Notes: a model not told the origin generated them from the sequence alone. A stretch of DNA of 64,000 nucleotides from JAIVJM01 sp963816985 (GCA_963816985.1 CAWFMF010000004.1:868001-932000), one strand, 5' to 3'. Counted from the first letter of the stretch, positions 27,101 through 35,227 are shown. Numbers and translations: made by a program.

Positions 27101-27349
27101 ACGCAACTTGACGTTGCCCGCGCGCGTGAGGAGGCGGGCCGCCTTCAACGTCTCGCCGGAGTCGAGCGCGCGGCGGGCGGCTTCCGAGAGGGCGCTCAAG
27201 GCGCGCTGCCTCTCTTCGTCCGTCTTCGCCGCGCCTTCGTTCACTTCGGGGGCCGACGCGTCGCCGCCCTGCGCCCGCGAAGGGGTCGCGGGCGGCAGGG
27301 CGCAGAGCGTTATTAACAGCAACAGCAGGGGCAGGCGGAGTTTAATCAT
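24191..27349 (-). CDS. Exported TPR-CHAT caspase-like protease with C-terminal membrane anchor
   Basis: 1052 residues. The signal peptide is 1-27. TPR repeats run from about 40 to 500 (e.g. KAYAAIGSYHQALNNLAEAT). A linker follows, then the CHAT protease domain at about 640-1000, with the catalytic dyad His865 (LHFATHGF) and Cys914 (LSACRTALG), followed by GLTRGFMYAGASSVVSSLW. After the protease there is a transmembrane helix near 1020-1040 (KMLLAAGALLLVACVGAAW) and a basic RRRRR tail. The predicted topology puts the protease outside the cytoplasm, tethered to the membrane. It is second in an operon, 62 bases after the clostripain-like gene. TPRs may bind the activator or substrate. Confidence 0.9.
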   Translation of the reverse strand: MIKLRLPLLLLLITLCALPPATPSRAQGGDASAPEVNEGAAKTDEERQRALSALSEAARRALDSGETLKAARLLTRAGNVKLRLQLPREAMESYREALALLERTPDAEASVDALDGLGAAHTHVGECDAAGDFLRRAVALAERSGYAAGKAQALLTLSECKHYGDPTSALGMAREALALSQSAGDKTGVAKAYAAIGSYHQALNNLAEATESHEAALGIWRELGVADQQAAALIDLGFIEFRKSAWQNVFKFLSEAQGLLDEKSEPYNMGRINAGLAEAFVESGLPGPGLEKFRQSMDIYRRTQDKRAMIAAAWAIGKTQYMLGKYPEALDELQRTLADAEAMGDKKVAALCHDFLGRTFLALNDDASALSHFERAQEMYEQLKHPLEAARVRAFKGQVYEQQGRVEEAEKAYRDALETFQALADQVNQSATLYALGSLELKRNNLDAAEDYLRRSIEATENMRRLSTSRDLTAAFSASVHGRYESYIECLMRKARAEPGRGFEARAFETSELARGRSLAELLRATETTLAPGLDPQLAAREKSLRLALRVREDDRVALLGGEYKKEELDALEAELSRLEAEYKQVNESIRASHPTYDQLARPSAWDLRRIQEEVVADDQTVLLEFSLGEARSYVWAITRDQLTFRELPARATINAAARAVYEALAKEPGEGTDDSLTRAAGELSRMVLSPVAESLGGRRVVVVADGALNYIPFQLLPSPNADGEPLIAVNEVVNAPSASILGQLRQETARRRAPSKTLAAFGDPVSASDYARDKGKSGGGSVVAATRTPEGEEARRAVRDIELQGDAFDPTRTGRLFYAGRELANLREVASAGKTFVAADYDATRERLRATDLTDFAILHFATHGFLDPARPEKSGLVLSTVDREGRPIEGFVQLQDIYNLRAPVDLVVLSACRTALGKEVRGEGLIGLTRGFMYAGASSVVSSLWKVDDEATAELMKRFYANVLRGGQTPAAALRDAQNSIRREPQWRSPYYWAAFTLQGEYRRPIAATRAGVATVEGKMLLAAGALLLVACVGAAWLYRRRRRSQGARV

Positions 27350-27411
27350 CGAACGAACTACCGGCGGGCGCGTGCGAAGAGGTCGCGCCCGCCGGGAACC
27401 GGGCCGTCGTT

Positions 27412-29118
27412 TTAGGGCTCCCCTTTGGACGCATCCAGAAGCTCTTTTTTGAACTCATCCAGAAGCTCTTTGCTGATGGAGAAAACTTTGATGCGCTTGC
27501 TTTTGCCCTTCTCCTTTCTGACCTCATCGGCGAAGTTTTTGATCGTCGGGCAGGAGCACTCCATCCCGACCGACGGGACGGGCTTGCCGCTGTTGAGCGC
27601 GAAAGTGGGCGAGGTGTTGTTGCCGTTGCCGTTACCGAGCGGGCCGGTGTTCGCACTCTCCTTCGCCTTGTTGTACTCCTCCCGCTGTCCAGCGGAGAGG
27701 CCGTTCTCATCGATGCGCGACTTGCGCTGAGTCCGGTCGAGATAGCGGTTGAGGAAGTCGAGCCACGAACGCCCTTCGCCCAAAGTCTCCGTGAAGGCGT
27801 ACTCCCCATATCTCTCCATAATCCCCTTGGTGCGGTTCTCGCCCTCTTCCTTCACGACCTCGACCGGCCTCGTCCACGGGAAGAAGATCGAGAGCCCATG
27901 CGAGTACTGGTACTTCGAGCCGAAGTGCTGCGAGAACGCGAGCGGCTTGTCGCTTATCCCCGCGAGGGGCTTGACGATTGTCCCCGTCACCACCCCGCAC
28001 GCCTCCTTGATGAGCTTCTGCCGCGCGTTCGCCGTGTCGCACGCGTCGGCCAGACACTTACAGAAGTCGAAGAGGTCGGTGTAGTTCTCCTGCCAGTAGC
28101 TCTGCGACTTCAAGTGCGCGAGGAGGACGAGTTCTCTGATGCGCCCGTGCTCGCGCCGCTCCTCCTCCGACCAATCCTTTTCGGGTTTGTTGCCGAGCCC
28201 TTCCAAGAGCAGGCCCACCAGATTGCGAAGCGGTTCCGTCAGTGTCTTGACGTGCTCGTCGTGGAGGCTGCACAGACTGAGGTCGGCGGAGTAGCCGGCC
28301 ATGTCGAAGTCTGTGGCGTTGAAGAGCACGTGGAAGAAGAGCTTCTGCATCAAGTCGGGCACGTCGAGCTTGCCGTTCGGCGTGAGTACTCTCTCATCTC
28401 CCTTCTTCGCCCTGCGTATCGTCTTCAGCGTCTTCTTCAGCAACTGGCGGTAAGGCCAACTGCCCATGTAGGAGAGGCCCTGCGACGCTAGCATGTAGTT
28501 GGCTGTCCCCTTGAGCTGGTAGGCGACTTCGACCGAACTCATGGAGCAACTGTGGAGGCCGAGCAGCTCGAAAGCGCCGCCGTCGCCTTTCACTTGGCCG
28601 GCGAACCCGCGCAGAATGTTCTCCATCTCTTTCAGCGTGAGGGCGGCGACCGGGTTTTCGTCCGGCAGGAAGGCGTCGTTGCCGACGATCATCCCGTGGC
28701 CGATGAGGAAGAGCATGTAATGATCCGCCCGGTGTTTCTCAACGCAGTAGCCGAGAAAGTTCCGCAGCGAGTCCGCGACGTTGAGCTTATCGGGTTTTTC
28801 GAGCCCCGCCCGCAGCGCCCTCGACGCGTCGCCCCCGTCCATGCTGTCCAGTGCGACGCAATCATCCTTCATGTTGGGGACGAACGAGTCGGTGCCGTCG
28901 CCGATTTCATCGTCCGTGGCGCGACTCTTCCTCTCCCGGTTGACGTCAAAAACCCGCGTGGGCGCACCCAGCTCGTTCGGGTCGAAGTGGACTAAGACGG
29001 ACGTGTTGCGCTGGAAGCCGGCGGCCTTGATGGCTTTCAGCTCCGAGACCATCAGCGGCGCGAGCTGGTTATCGCCCGCCAGAAAGAACATCAGCGTCCA
29101 TTCATTCGGTTCGGCCAT
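27412..29118 (-). CDS. Clostripain-like (C11) cysteine peptidase
   Basis: 568 residues; GAAGGAGAAG precedes the ATG. The caspase-fold C11 core has MFFLAGDNQL near the N-terminus, His141 in LIGHGM and Cys191 in LGLHSCSMSSVE. A large helical region follows. A later hydrophobic/aromatic part (YSHGLSIFFPW) is usual in C11 proteins. The C-terminal tail has a tandem KELLDEFKKELLDASK. No signal peptide, so probably cytoplasmic. Known C11 enzymes are Ca-dependent, Arg/Lys-specific and often self-cleaving. It is the first gene of the operon with TPR-CHAT, an unusual pairing of two clan-CD peptidases, and converges on the ECF sigma pair. Confidence 0.88.
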   Translation of the reverse strand: MAEPNEWTLMFFLAGDNQLAPLMVSELKAIKAAGFQRNTSVLVHFDPNELGAPTRVFDVNRERKSRATDDEIGDGTDSFVPNMKDDCVALDSMDGGDASRALRAGLEKPDKLNVADSLRNFLGYCVEKHRADHYMLFLIGHGMIVGNDAFLPDENPVAALTLKEMENILRGFAGQVKGDGGAFELLGLHSCSMSSVEVAYQLKGTANYMLASQGLSYMGSWPYRQLLKKTLKTIRRAKKGDERVLTPNGKLDVPDLMQKLFFHVLFNATDFDMAGYSADLSLCSLHDEHVKTLTEPLRNLVGLLLEGLGNKPEKDWSEEERREHGRIRELVLLAHLKSQSYWQENYTDLFDFCKCLADACDTANARQKLIKEACGVVTGTIVKPLAGISDKPLAFSQHFGSKYQYSHGLSIFFPWTRPVEVVKEEGENRTKGIMERYGEYAFTETLGEGRSWLDFLNRYLDRTQRKSRIDENGLSAGQREEYNKAKESANTGPLGNGNGNNTSPTFALNSGKPVPSVGMECSCPTIKNFADEVRKEKGKSKRIKVFSISKELLDEFKKELLDASKGEP

Positions 29119-29523
29119 TTCTACTTCTCCTTCATCTAGATGTGAGTTGGGACAATTGTTCCGCGTAGGATGTCGCTGCGGCCCCCTGCCGTCCTGAGAT
29201 ACGGCGAGCAGGTGTTTAACGATGACCTCTGAAAAGACTGGGAACGACGCCGGGCGGCAATGGAAAAGTCTAAAAGGCAGCGACAGGCTATTCCTCCGCG
29301 GAGTAGGGTGTCAACAAAATTCTCGTCCTGTCTGTCCCCGGCGGTCGTTGAATCGAAAGCGAAGGCGCGGCCTTCAGCCGCCGCGCTTCTCTCTCCGGGA
29401 AGACTCTCTGTTAAGTAATGTCCGGGCGGTCGAAAATGTTTCTCGCGGGTGCGAATCGCGGGCGGCGGTTGTATACTCGGACGCACCGACTCCCCGTACA
29501 GAAATTTGGATGGTGAAGTACCC
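29119..29523. other. Gene-free divergent region
   Basis: No supported gene in about 400 bases between the clostripain start and a small membrane protein. TATACT (29472-29477) is a possible -10 for the plus-strand gene. No clear promoter seen for the clostripain operon. Confidence 0.35.
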
Positions 29524-29769
29524 TTGGAGTTCTACATCGCCCTCATCCTCGTGCTGACGCTGGCCGCCGTCGCGGGCGTGCTCTACTTCTACGTGATGTT
29601 CCTCGAAGCCCGCAGCCGTCAGCAGAAGCGTCGCATCGCGGAGCTTGAAAGCATGTGCGCCGGGTTCGTCGAAGAGCTGCGCGAGGCGCGCGTCGCCGGA
29701 GGGCTGGACGACAGCCGCGAGTTGTGGCCCGAAGTGATTGACGAGGACAGCGGATACACGATGAGTTGA
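29524..29769 (+). CDS. Small membrane protein with coiled tail
   Basis: 81 residues from a TTG at 29524, chosen because GGTGAAG lies five bases before it; longer in-frame starts would lie inside the putative promoter. One transmembrane helix spans about 4-26 (YIALILVLTLAAVAGVLYFY). A charged helical tail follows (SRQQKRRIAELESMCAGFVE), ending in an acidic EVIDEDSGYTMS. It is followed by a strong bidirectional terminator. No family recognised. Could be a small regulator or structural membrane peptide. Confidence 0.55.
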   Translation: MEFYIALILVLTLAAVAGVLYFYVMFLEARSRQQKRRIAELESMCAGFVEELREARVAGGLDDSRELWPEVIDEDSGYTMS

Positions 29770-29793
29770 GGTCTTCAGTCGCGGCGAAAAGTT

Positions 29794-29828
29794 AAGGGCG
29801 CGTCCTTCATGTTGAAGGACGCGCCCTT
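29794..29828. terminator. Bidirectional terminator
   Basis: Perfect 16-base arms, AAGGGCGCGTCCTTCA and its complement, with a three-base loop and A-rich/T-rich flanks, between convergent genes ending at 29769 and 29858. Confidence 0.85.
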
Positions 29829-29857
29829 TCACTGTTTCGCCTCTTAACGTCTTTATC

Positions 29858-30883
29858 TTATCTCGGACGGGGCGGCGTCGCGCCGGGCGGGACGATCCAG
29901 AGTTCGGTGGTGCCGCTCTCGCGGTAGCCGCCGTCCACGGTGACGAGACGCGAGGCGTCAATGCCGCGCGTATTCGTCAGGTAGTCGCGCGCGCGGTCGG
30001 CGCGTCGCTGGCCTTCGCCGGGCTTCGCCCGACGACCGCCGTAGGCGATGATGTAGCCTTGCGCGCCGGGGCTGTTCTGCAACTCGATGGCGAAGTTGTC
30101 GAAGCGCGCCTTCTCGTCGTCGCGCGCAATCTCGCCGAACTCGTCGGCCTGACGGGGCGAGGGCGGCGCGGGGACGGCGCTCTGGCAGGTGGCGCGGCAG
30201 TCGAGGTTGTAGCCCTCGACCTCGACGGTCGCCGTGATGGGCTGTCCGGCGAGGCCCGCCGTATCAACCGTAATCGTCGCCGTGCCCTGACCGGCGGTGA
30301 TGCGACCGGCGGTGACCTTCCAGTTGTAGACGGGCGTGATGCCGGGCGTGCCGCCGCTGATGCTCGCCGTGAAGGTCACGGGCGAGCCGGCCTGCGTGAT
30401 GTCCGGGCAGTAGATCGAGACGTTCGGGCAGACGGGCCGGGGCGGCGGGCAGTTGCGCACAATCACCTTCGTCGAGGTGAAGGCCGTGCACAAGGGATCG
30501 CCAGATGGGCCGCTCTCCAGGGTCACGTCAGCCGAGTAGACGCCGGGCGCGGCGTTCGACAAGTCCCACACGACATCCGTCCCCTCGCCTTCGAGCGTGC
30601 CACCGCTGACCTTCCAGCGGTAGCTCAAAGGGAGCCCGTCCGGGCTGTGGCCGACGGCCCTCAGACGGACGCGCGGGTTGGCCGTACTTTCGGCGTCGGG
30701 GCAGAGCGTGACGACCTGCGAGTCGGCTTCGAGCACGAGCGTCGGCGGACGCTGCGGCGTGGCCGCAGGCAACTGCCTCCGGTCTTGCGGCGACGAGGAC
30801 GCCTCCGACGGCGTGTAGACGGAGGCCGCGAGGGCCAGCAAAATCATCGCCAGAACGGCCAGAGGACGCTTGCGTGAAAGCAT
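29858..30883 (-). CDS. Secreted PKD-like protein with OmpA-type C-terminus
   Basis: 341 residues; AAGGAGTGAGAC precedes the ATG. The signal peptide is 1-29. Two Ig/PKD-like beta domains with paired Cys follow: about 48-140 (SYRWKVSGGTLEGEG, PGVYSADVTLESG) and 150-235 (YNWKVTAGRITAGQG). The C-terminal ~100 residues resemble an OmpA/MotB peptidoglycan-associating domain (AYGGRRAKPGEGQRRADRAR, GIDASRLVTVDGGYRE). Likely an envelope protein linking an extracellular beta structure to the cell wall. This arrangement is familiar from Acidobacteriota; ligand unknown. Convergent with the gene ending at 29769. Confidence 0.75.
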   Translation of the reverse strand: MLSRKRPLAVLAMILLALAASVYTPSEASSSPQDRRQLPAATPQRPPTLVLEADSQVVTLCPDAESTANPRVRLRAVGHSPDGLPLSYRWKVSGGTLEGEGTDVVWDLSNAAPGVYSADVTLESGPSGDPLCTAFTSTKVIVRNCPPPRPVCPNVSIYCPDITQAGSPVTFTASISGGTPGITPVYNWKVTAGRITAGQGTATITVDTAGLAGQPITATVEVEGYNLDCRATCQSAVPAPPSPRQADEFGEIARDDEKARFDNFAIELQNSPGAQGYIIAYGGRRAKPGEGQRRADRARDYLTNTRGIDASRLVTVDGGYRESGTTELWIVPPGATPPRPR

Positions 30884-31081
30884 GTCTCACTCCTTGCTGT
30901 TTTCGTTAACGCTCTTGGGCGCACAGGTTAAACTAAAATCGCGCCTGCCACAACGGGAATTTCACACCCAGAGAAAACGGCCAATCCCGCCCGGTTTCCA
31001 AGTCGAGAGGCGAGACAAAACCGCCGGAGGCCGAATGCGAGAGGCGTGGCGCTCGGACGAATGTGATAAAACATGACTCTC

Positions 31082-31177
31082 GGTCAGAACCGCCTGCGGT
31101 AGCGGGCGGGTGTCGTTTCGCCGAGCGGGCCTCGCACGAACGACAAAACCCGCCCGCTACCGCAGGCGGTTCTGACC
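31082..31177. repeat. Perfect 30-base inverted repeat (CGGTAGCGGGCGG family)
   Basis: Arms 31082-31111 and 31148-31177 are exact complements around a 36-base loop. The core CGGTAGCG.GCGGGT is shared with the repeat at 38138-38209. It sits in the 30884-31191 gap, where nothing else is supported. Confidence 0.85.
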
Positions 31178-31225
31178 TCTTCTCAAGGTGAATGATGAAG
31201 GAATCGCCCACTTCGCTCAGGAAGT

Positions 31226-32461
31226 TTGCCGTGTCTTTGCTTCGTCTTCGTCGCCGTCGCGGCATCGCACGGCTCGCCCCTCTTCGTCGTGTCGAGCGCG
31301 CAGGCGTTGCGCTCTCTGCCCACGCCCGCCGCGCCGGGGAGCGGGCAGTCGAACCTCTCGGTCGGCCCCGACGGTCGCGTCTATTTAAGTTGGATAGAAC
31401 GTCTGGAGGAGAAGCGCTTCGCGCTCCGCTTCGCGCGGCGGGAGGGCGCGGGGTGGTCTGCGCCGCAAACGATTGCCGTGGGCACGAACTGGTTCGTCAA
31501 CTGGGCCGACTTCCCTTCGCTCGCCGCTCTGCCCGACGGCTCGCTCGCGGCCCACTGGCTCGCGCGCAGCGGCACGGGCGCATACGCCTACGACGTCAAC
31601 ATCTCGCGCTCGACCGACGGCGGGAAGACTTGGAGCAAGCCTCTCGTCCCCCACCGCGACGGGACGCAGACCGAGCACGGCTTCGTCTCCATGTTCCCGG
31701 CGGTCGGCGGCGACGCTTCGCTCCTCGGCGCGGTCTGGCTCGACGGTCGAGAGATGAAGGCGGCCTCGCACGGCGGCGGCGGCCACGACGAACATCAAGG
31801 GCAGATGACTTTGCGCTACACGACCGTCGGACGTGACGGCAAGATAGCTTCCGAGTCCGTCCTCGACACGCGCGTCTGCGAGTGCTGTCAGACTTCAGCC
31901 GCACTGACTTCCGAGGGCGTGGTCGTCGTCTACCGCGACCGCTCCGGCGAAGAGGTGCGCGACATCTCGGTCGTTCGTCTCTCACGCGGAGGGCGTTGGA
32001 GCGCACCCCAAACAGTCCACGCCGACGGCTGGCGCATCGAAGGCTGCCCCGTCAACGGCCCCTCGGTCGCAGCCTCCGGTCGCCGCGTCGCCGTCGCCTG
32101 GTTCACGTTGGCGGGCGGCACGCCGCGCGTCCGACTGGCCTTCTCGAAGGACGCCGCCAAGACCTTCGGCGCGCCCATCGAAGTCTCCGACGGCGACCCC
32201 ATCGGGCGCGTCGAAGTGTTAACGCTCGCCGACGGCTCGGCCCTCGTCTGCTGGTTAGAGAAGACCGCCGCCGGGGCCGAACTCCGCGCCCGCCGCGTCC
32301 GCCCCGACGGCACGCGCGGCCCCTCAATCGTCGTCGCCCCTTCGGGCTCCACACGTTCCAGCAGCTTCCCCCAGATGGCCCGCTCCAAAAACACAATCAT
32401 CTTCTCCTGGACGGCCCCCGACGGCATCCGCACCGCCGAATTGCTCGCCCCAAGACGTTGA
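31226..32461 (+). CDS. Secreted BNR/sialidase-like beta-propeller protein
   Basis: 411 residues from a TTG in this frame. A better initiation signal (AAGGTG then ATGATG at 31192) lies in the neighbouring frame, and joining the two gives a complete signal peptide, MKESPTSLRKFAVSLL then FVFVAVAASHG, so a one-base shift near 31230-31250 is likely. The body has BNR/Asp-box repeats (SRSTDGGKTWSKP, AFSKDAAKTFG), the hallmark of sialidase-type propellers, and a CECCQTS Cys cluster. No sialidase catalytic set is evident, so the enzymatic role is open. Exported. Confidence 0.75.
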   Translation: MPCLCFVFVAVAASHGSPLFVVSSAQALRSLPTPAAPGSGQSNLSVGPDGRVYLSWIERLEEKRFALRFARREGAGWSAPQTIAVGTNWFVNWADFPSLAALPDGSLAAHWLARSGTGAYAYDVNISRSTDGGKTWSKPLVPHRDGTQTEHGFVSMFPAVGGDASLLGAVWLDGREMKAASHGGGGHDEHQGQMTLRYTTVGRDGKIASESVLDTRVCECCQTSAALTSEGVVVVYRDRSGEEVRDISVVRLSRGGRWSAPQTVHADGWRIEGCPVNGPSVAASGRRVAVAWFTLAGGTPRVRLAFSKDAAKTFGAPIEVSDGDPIGRVEVLTLADGSALVCWLEKTAAGAELRARRVRPDGTRGPSIVVAPSGSTRSSSFPQMARSKNTIIFSWTAPDGIRTAELLAPRR

Positions 32462-32523
32462 CGCTAAGCGCTTCTCTCTTTGCTGACGATTGAGCCTGCG
32501 GTATCCTGAGGCGGAGGTGTCGA

Positions 32524-32727
32524 ATGATGTCGAAGACTATCCGGGCAATCGTGCGCGCAGGGAAAATCGAGTTACTGGAGAAAGTCGAACTGCCGGACGG
32601 GACGGAAGTTCTGGTCACTCCACTAGTTGACGAGCCGGACTTTTGGGTGGGCGTCAGCGAAAGCGCGTTAAACGCGGTCTGGGATAACTCGGAGGACGAC
32701 GTGTATGCCGAGTTACTCGAAAAATGA
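32524..32727 (+). CDS. Antitoxin of a MazEF-type pair
   Basis: 67 residues; GGAGGTG precedes ATGATG. The N-terminal half is a small beta domain (KTIRAIVRAGKIELLEKVEL) resembling AF2212-type (DUF104-like) or AbrB-like antitoxins. The acidic C-terminus (DNSEDDVYAELLEK) would wrap the toxin. It overlaps the toxin gene by 23 bases, the usual antitoxin-first coupled order. Known role of such antitoxins: neutralise the ribonuclease and autoregulate the operon. Exact antitoxin family uncertain. Confidence 0.78.
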   Translation: MMSKTIRAIVRAGKIELLEKVELPDGTEVLVTPLVDEPDFWVGVSESALNAVWDNSEDDVYAELLEK

Positions 32728-33037
32728 AGTAGTCCTCGTGCGCTATCCGTTCTCGAATTTATCGGGCTCGAAAGTCCGTCCCGCCGTCGTCGTCAACGCC
32801 TCTCACACTTCACAGGACATTATCATCGTCCCTCTTACCAGCAAGACATCGCCGCTTCTGGCGGGCGAGTTTATGTTGGCGGATTGGAAGGCTGCCGGGT
32901 TGAATGTGCCTTCGGCGGCGAAGCGCGGCCTGTACACCTTACATCAGAGCCTCGTCATGAAATCCATCGGGAAGCTCTCCGCGGCGGACGCCCTTAGCCT
33001 GGAGAGTTCGTTGCGTGATTGGCTCGGCTTGCGCTGA
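32705..33037 (+). CDS. MazF/PemK-type mRNA interferase toxin
   Basis: 110 residues, about the family length. The PemK/MazF fold is recognisable by VVLVRYPFSNLSGSKVRPAV near the N-terminus and DIIIVPLTSKT, with the substrate-binding basic residues in KVRP and the later Thr/Ser in LTSKTS. The C-terminal helix is ALSLESSLRDWLGL. It cleaves mRNA at short sequences when released from the antitoxin. Overlaps the upstream antitoxin. A chromosomal TA module outside the island. Confidence 0.9.
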   Translation: MPSYSKNEVVLVRYPFSNLSGSKVRPAVVVNASHTSQDIIIVPLTSKTSPLLAGEFMLADWKAAGLNVPSAAKRGLYTLHQSLVMKSIGKLSAADALSLESSLRDWLGLR

Positions 33038-33086
33038 GGGCAAGCACGTTGTTTACCTGCCTTAACAAGATTCCCAAATCAAACTC

Positions 33087-33116
33087 TTGTCTTCCACGGT
33101 CGGTGGGCGGTATACA
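33087..33116 (+). promoter_or_regulatory. Promoter of the DUF5654-like gene
   Basis: TTGTCT (33087-33092), an 18-base spacer and TATACA (33111-33116), 45 bases before the ATG at 33162. Confidence 0.45.
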
Positions 33117-33161
33117 TTGCGTCCGGTAGTGTCGAAAACATTGTAAGGAGCGGAACGGACG

Positions 33162-33419
33162 ATGCTCAACATGCGTGTGTTTTTGCAGACGATGATTACG
33201 CTGGCTTCGGCGTCTTTGGGGTTGGTGGCGGCGCTGGCGTGGAACGAGGCGATTAAGACGACGATCAAGGAGTATTTCGGGACGGAAGAGAATCTGGCGG
33301 GGCTCTACACGTATGCGATTCTGGCGACGGTGATTGCGATTGTCGTCGTCATGCTGCTCGGTCGCGCGGCGGCGAGGGTCGGCGGGGAGGCGGCCATCGC
33401 GCGCGAGGCGGAGGGGTGA
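33162..33419 (+). CDS. Small DUF5654-like membrane protein
   Basis: 85 residues. Two transmembrane helices, about 8-28 (QTMITLASASLGLVAALAW) and 46-67 (YAILATVIAIVVVMLLG), are joined by NEAIKTTIKEYFGTEEN. The AALAWNEAIK...EYFGTE motif is typical of the DUF5654 family as I know it. The C-terminus is short and basic/acidic. Function of the family unknown. Preceded by AAGGAG at a somewhat long distance and a -35/-10 pair; ATG at 33171 is the alternative start. Confidence 0.75.
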   Translation: MLNMRVFLQTMITLASASLGLVAALAWNEAIKTTIKEYFGTEENLAGLYTYAILATVIAIVVVMLLGRAAARVGGEAAIAREAEG

Positions 33420-33511
33420 AAGGTTCGACGCCTGAGCCATGCGGCTGACGCCTGACGAAGAGGTTGACGGGTTGCTGTGGGGCGAGCCGTTTGAATGACG
33501 GCGGGAGGACG

Positions 33512-33838
33512 ATGATGCAATGGCTCTTCCTTGTCGGGGCGGTCGTGGGGACGCTCCTGCCTCTTTCGTACCTCGCATCGTTTCTCGCGGCCCACGGGCT
33601 CGACGTGCCCCTGCTCTTCGGCCTGCTCTTCCAGAACGACGTGTCGGCGTTCTTCGGCGTGGACGTGTTCGTGTCGGGCGTGGTGCTCGTGCTCTTCATC
33701 TTCATGGAGGGGCGGCGACTCGGCATGAAGAGCGTCTGGGTCTGCGCGCTCTGCACTGTGCTGGTCGGCGTCTCTTCGGGCCTGCCGCTGTTCCTTTTCT
33801 TTCGGGAGCGCAGACTGAGGGACGCAAGACACGCTTGA
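33512..33838 (+). CDS. DUF2834-like membrane protein
   Basis: 108 residues from the ATG at 33512, with GGGAGGACG directly upstream. Three hydrophobic helices are visible. LPLSYLASFLAAHGLDVPLL, then QNDVSAFFGVDVFVSGVVLV, a charged EGRRLG turn, and GVSSGLPLFLFFRERRL match the DUF2834 pattern in order. Function unknown; probably a small integral inner-membrane protein. Same strand as and 28 bases before the SMP-30 gene, so possibly co-transcribed. Confidence 0.75.
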   Translation: MMQWLFLVGAVVGTLLPLSYLASFLAAHGLDVPLLFGLLFQNDVSAFFGVDVFVSGVVLVLFIFMEGRRLGMKSVWVCALCTVLVGVSSGLPLFLFFRERRLRDARHA

Positions 33839-33866
33839 ACATCTTGAAAGAGGAGCTATCTCGACG

Positions 33867-34808
33867 TTGAAAGCATTGCGGGCGGCGCTCGTCGTCTTTC
33901 TCTTAACACAATGCGTCGTCCCGTCCGTCGCTTCGGCGCGGAAGGATGGAGTGCGTCTCCCCGCGCGTCCCGAAGTGGTTGTCGAGGGGAAGTTCAAAGG
34001 CGCTGAAGGCATCGCGTTCAACGGCGAGGGCCGTCTGTTCGTGACGGCGGACGACGCGTTGTGGGAGGTCATGCGCGGCGGCGAAGTGAGGAAGGTTTGT
34101 GACCTTCATTCGGCGGTCGGCCTCGCGCCCGTCGGCAAGAGGGATTTACTCGTCGCCGACTTCGGGCCAAAGAACGCCGTCGCCCACGGGCCGAACACGG
34201 ACGGCCTCGTCTTACGGGTCACGCCCGAAGGCGCGAAACGAGTCGTCGCCGAAGGCATCGCCGACCCGAATTTCGTGTTGAGGATGAAAGACGGTTCGCT
34301 CCTCGTCTCGGACGATTTCACGCGGGACATCTGGGAGGTCGAAGCCAAGACGGGGCGGGTGCGTTTGTTCAGCAACGCGGTCGAGAGTCCGAACGGGCTG
34401 GCGCTCTCGGACGACGGGCGGACGCTCTACGTCGCGCAAATCTTTCGCAACTTCCGTCACGGCGTCCGACCCATCGAATGTGATAACCGCGTGTGGCGCG
34501 TCCCTCTGCGCCAAGGACGCCCGGCGGGCGCGGCCTCGGCGCTCTTCTCGACGGGCGGCGTCGGCTGCAACGACGGGCTCGCCTTAGACCGCGCGGGCCG
34601 CCTCTACGTCGCGGCGAATCGAGAGGGGAAGATTTGGCGCGTTGACCCGAAGGACGGCTCACGCGTCCTCGTCGCCGAGCAGTCGGCGGCGAGCATCGCC
34701 TTCGGCGAGGGGGCCTTCGACCGCGAGGCAATCTACGTCACGGAGTTGAGGGGCGGGCGCGTCCTGAAGATTCACATCGGCGCGAAAGGCGCTCGCCTGT
34801 ATCGCTGA
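33867..34808 (+). CDS. Exported SMP-30/gluconolactonase-like beta-propeller
   Basis: 313 residues starting at a TTG preceded by GAGGAG. The signal peptide is 1-24 (ALRAALVVFLLTQCVVPSVA). The propeller blades carry repeated short motifs: EGIAFNGEGRLFVTADDALW, LLVADFG, GSLLVSDDFTRDIWEV, SPNGLALSDDGRTLYVA, NDGLALDRAGRLYVA and GKIWRVDP. This fits the SMP-30/LRE family of metal-dependent lactonases. The conserved Asn/Asp positions (SPNGLA, CNDGLA) agree with metal binding. The natural lactone is unknown. Periplasmic. Confidence 0.82.
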   Translation: MKALRAALVVFLLTQCVVPSVASARKDGVRLPARPEVVVEGKFKGAEGIAFNGEGRLFVTADDALWEVMRGGEVRKVCDLHSAVGLAPVGKRDLLVADFGPKNAVAHGPNTDGLVLRVTPEGAKRVVAEGIADPNFVLRMKDGSLLVSDDFTRDIWEVEAKTGRVRLFSNAVESPNGLALSDDGRTLYVAQIFRNFRHGVRPIECDNRVWRVPLRQGRPAGAASALFSTGGVGCNDGLALDRAGRLYVAANREGKIWRVDPKDGSRVLVAEQSAASIAFGEGAFDREAIYVTELRGGRVLKIHIGAKGARLYR

Positions 34809-34843
34809 CTCGTGCGGACTTGAGTTGAAGGGGAAAGACGGAG

Positions 34844-35197
34844 ATGAACTCGAACGATTCGACGGGCGAGGCGCGGCGGAGGGTGACGGTCGCGGACGCT
34901 CTTGCGCGTCTGCCCGGCCCCGGAGGCGAGAGGTTCGCGCCCGTCCTTGAGGACGGAAGTCTTCTGGTCGAGATTTACGCGCCGCGCGGGCGCGACCCGC
35001 AACAGCCGCACACGCGCGACGAGTTGTACGTCGTCGTCGAGGGCCGGGGCGAGTTCGTCAACGGCGACGCGCGCGAAGCATTCGGCCCCGGCGACGTGCT
35101 CTTCGTGCCCGCCGGAGTCGTCCACCGCTTCGAGAATTTTACCGACGACCTCACCGTCTGGGTCATCTTCTACGGGCCGGAGAGAGAGCGAGGGTAA
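34844..35197 (+). CDS. Cupin-domain protein
   Basis: 117 residues; GGAG just before the ATG. Single cupin barrel: motif 1 is PHTRDELYVVVEGRGEF with metal ligands His and Glu; motif 2 is FGPGDVLFVPAGVVHRFEN with the last His. A typical short monodomain cupin that may bind a metal and a small molecule as an enzyme or sensor; the substrate cannot be deduced. On the same strand 35 bases after the SMP-30 gene and 30 before a membrane protein gene, so possibly in one transcript. Confidence 0.85.
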   Translation: MNSNDSTGEARRRVTVADALARLPGPGGERFAPVLEDGSLLVEIYAPRGRDPQQPHTRDELYVVVEGRGEFVNGDAREAFGPGDVLFVPAGVVHRFENFTDDLTVWVIFYGPERERG

Positions 35198-35227
35198 GCA
35201 GGAAGCGTCGAAGTTAACGTCTTCAAC

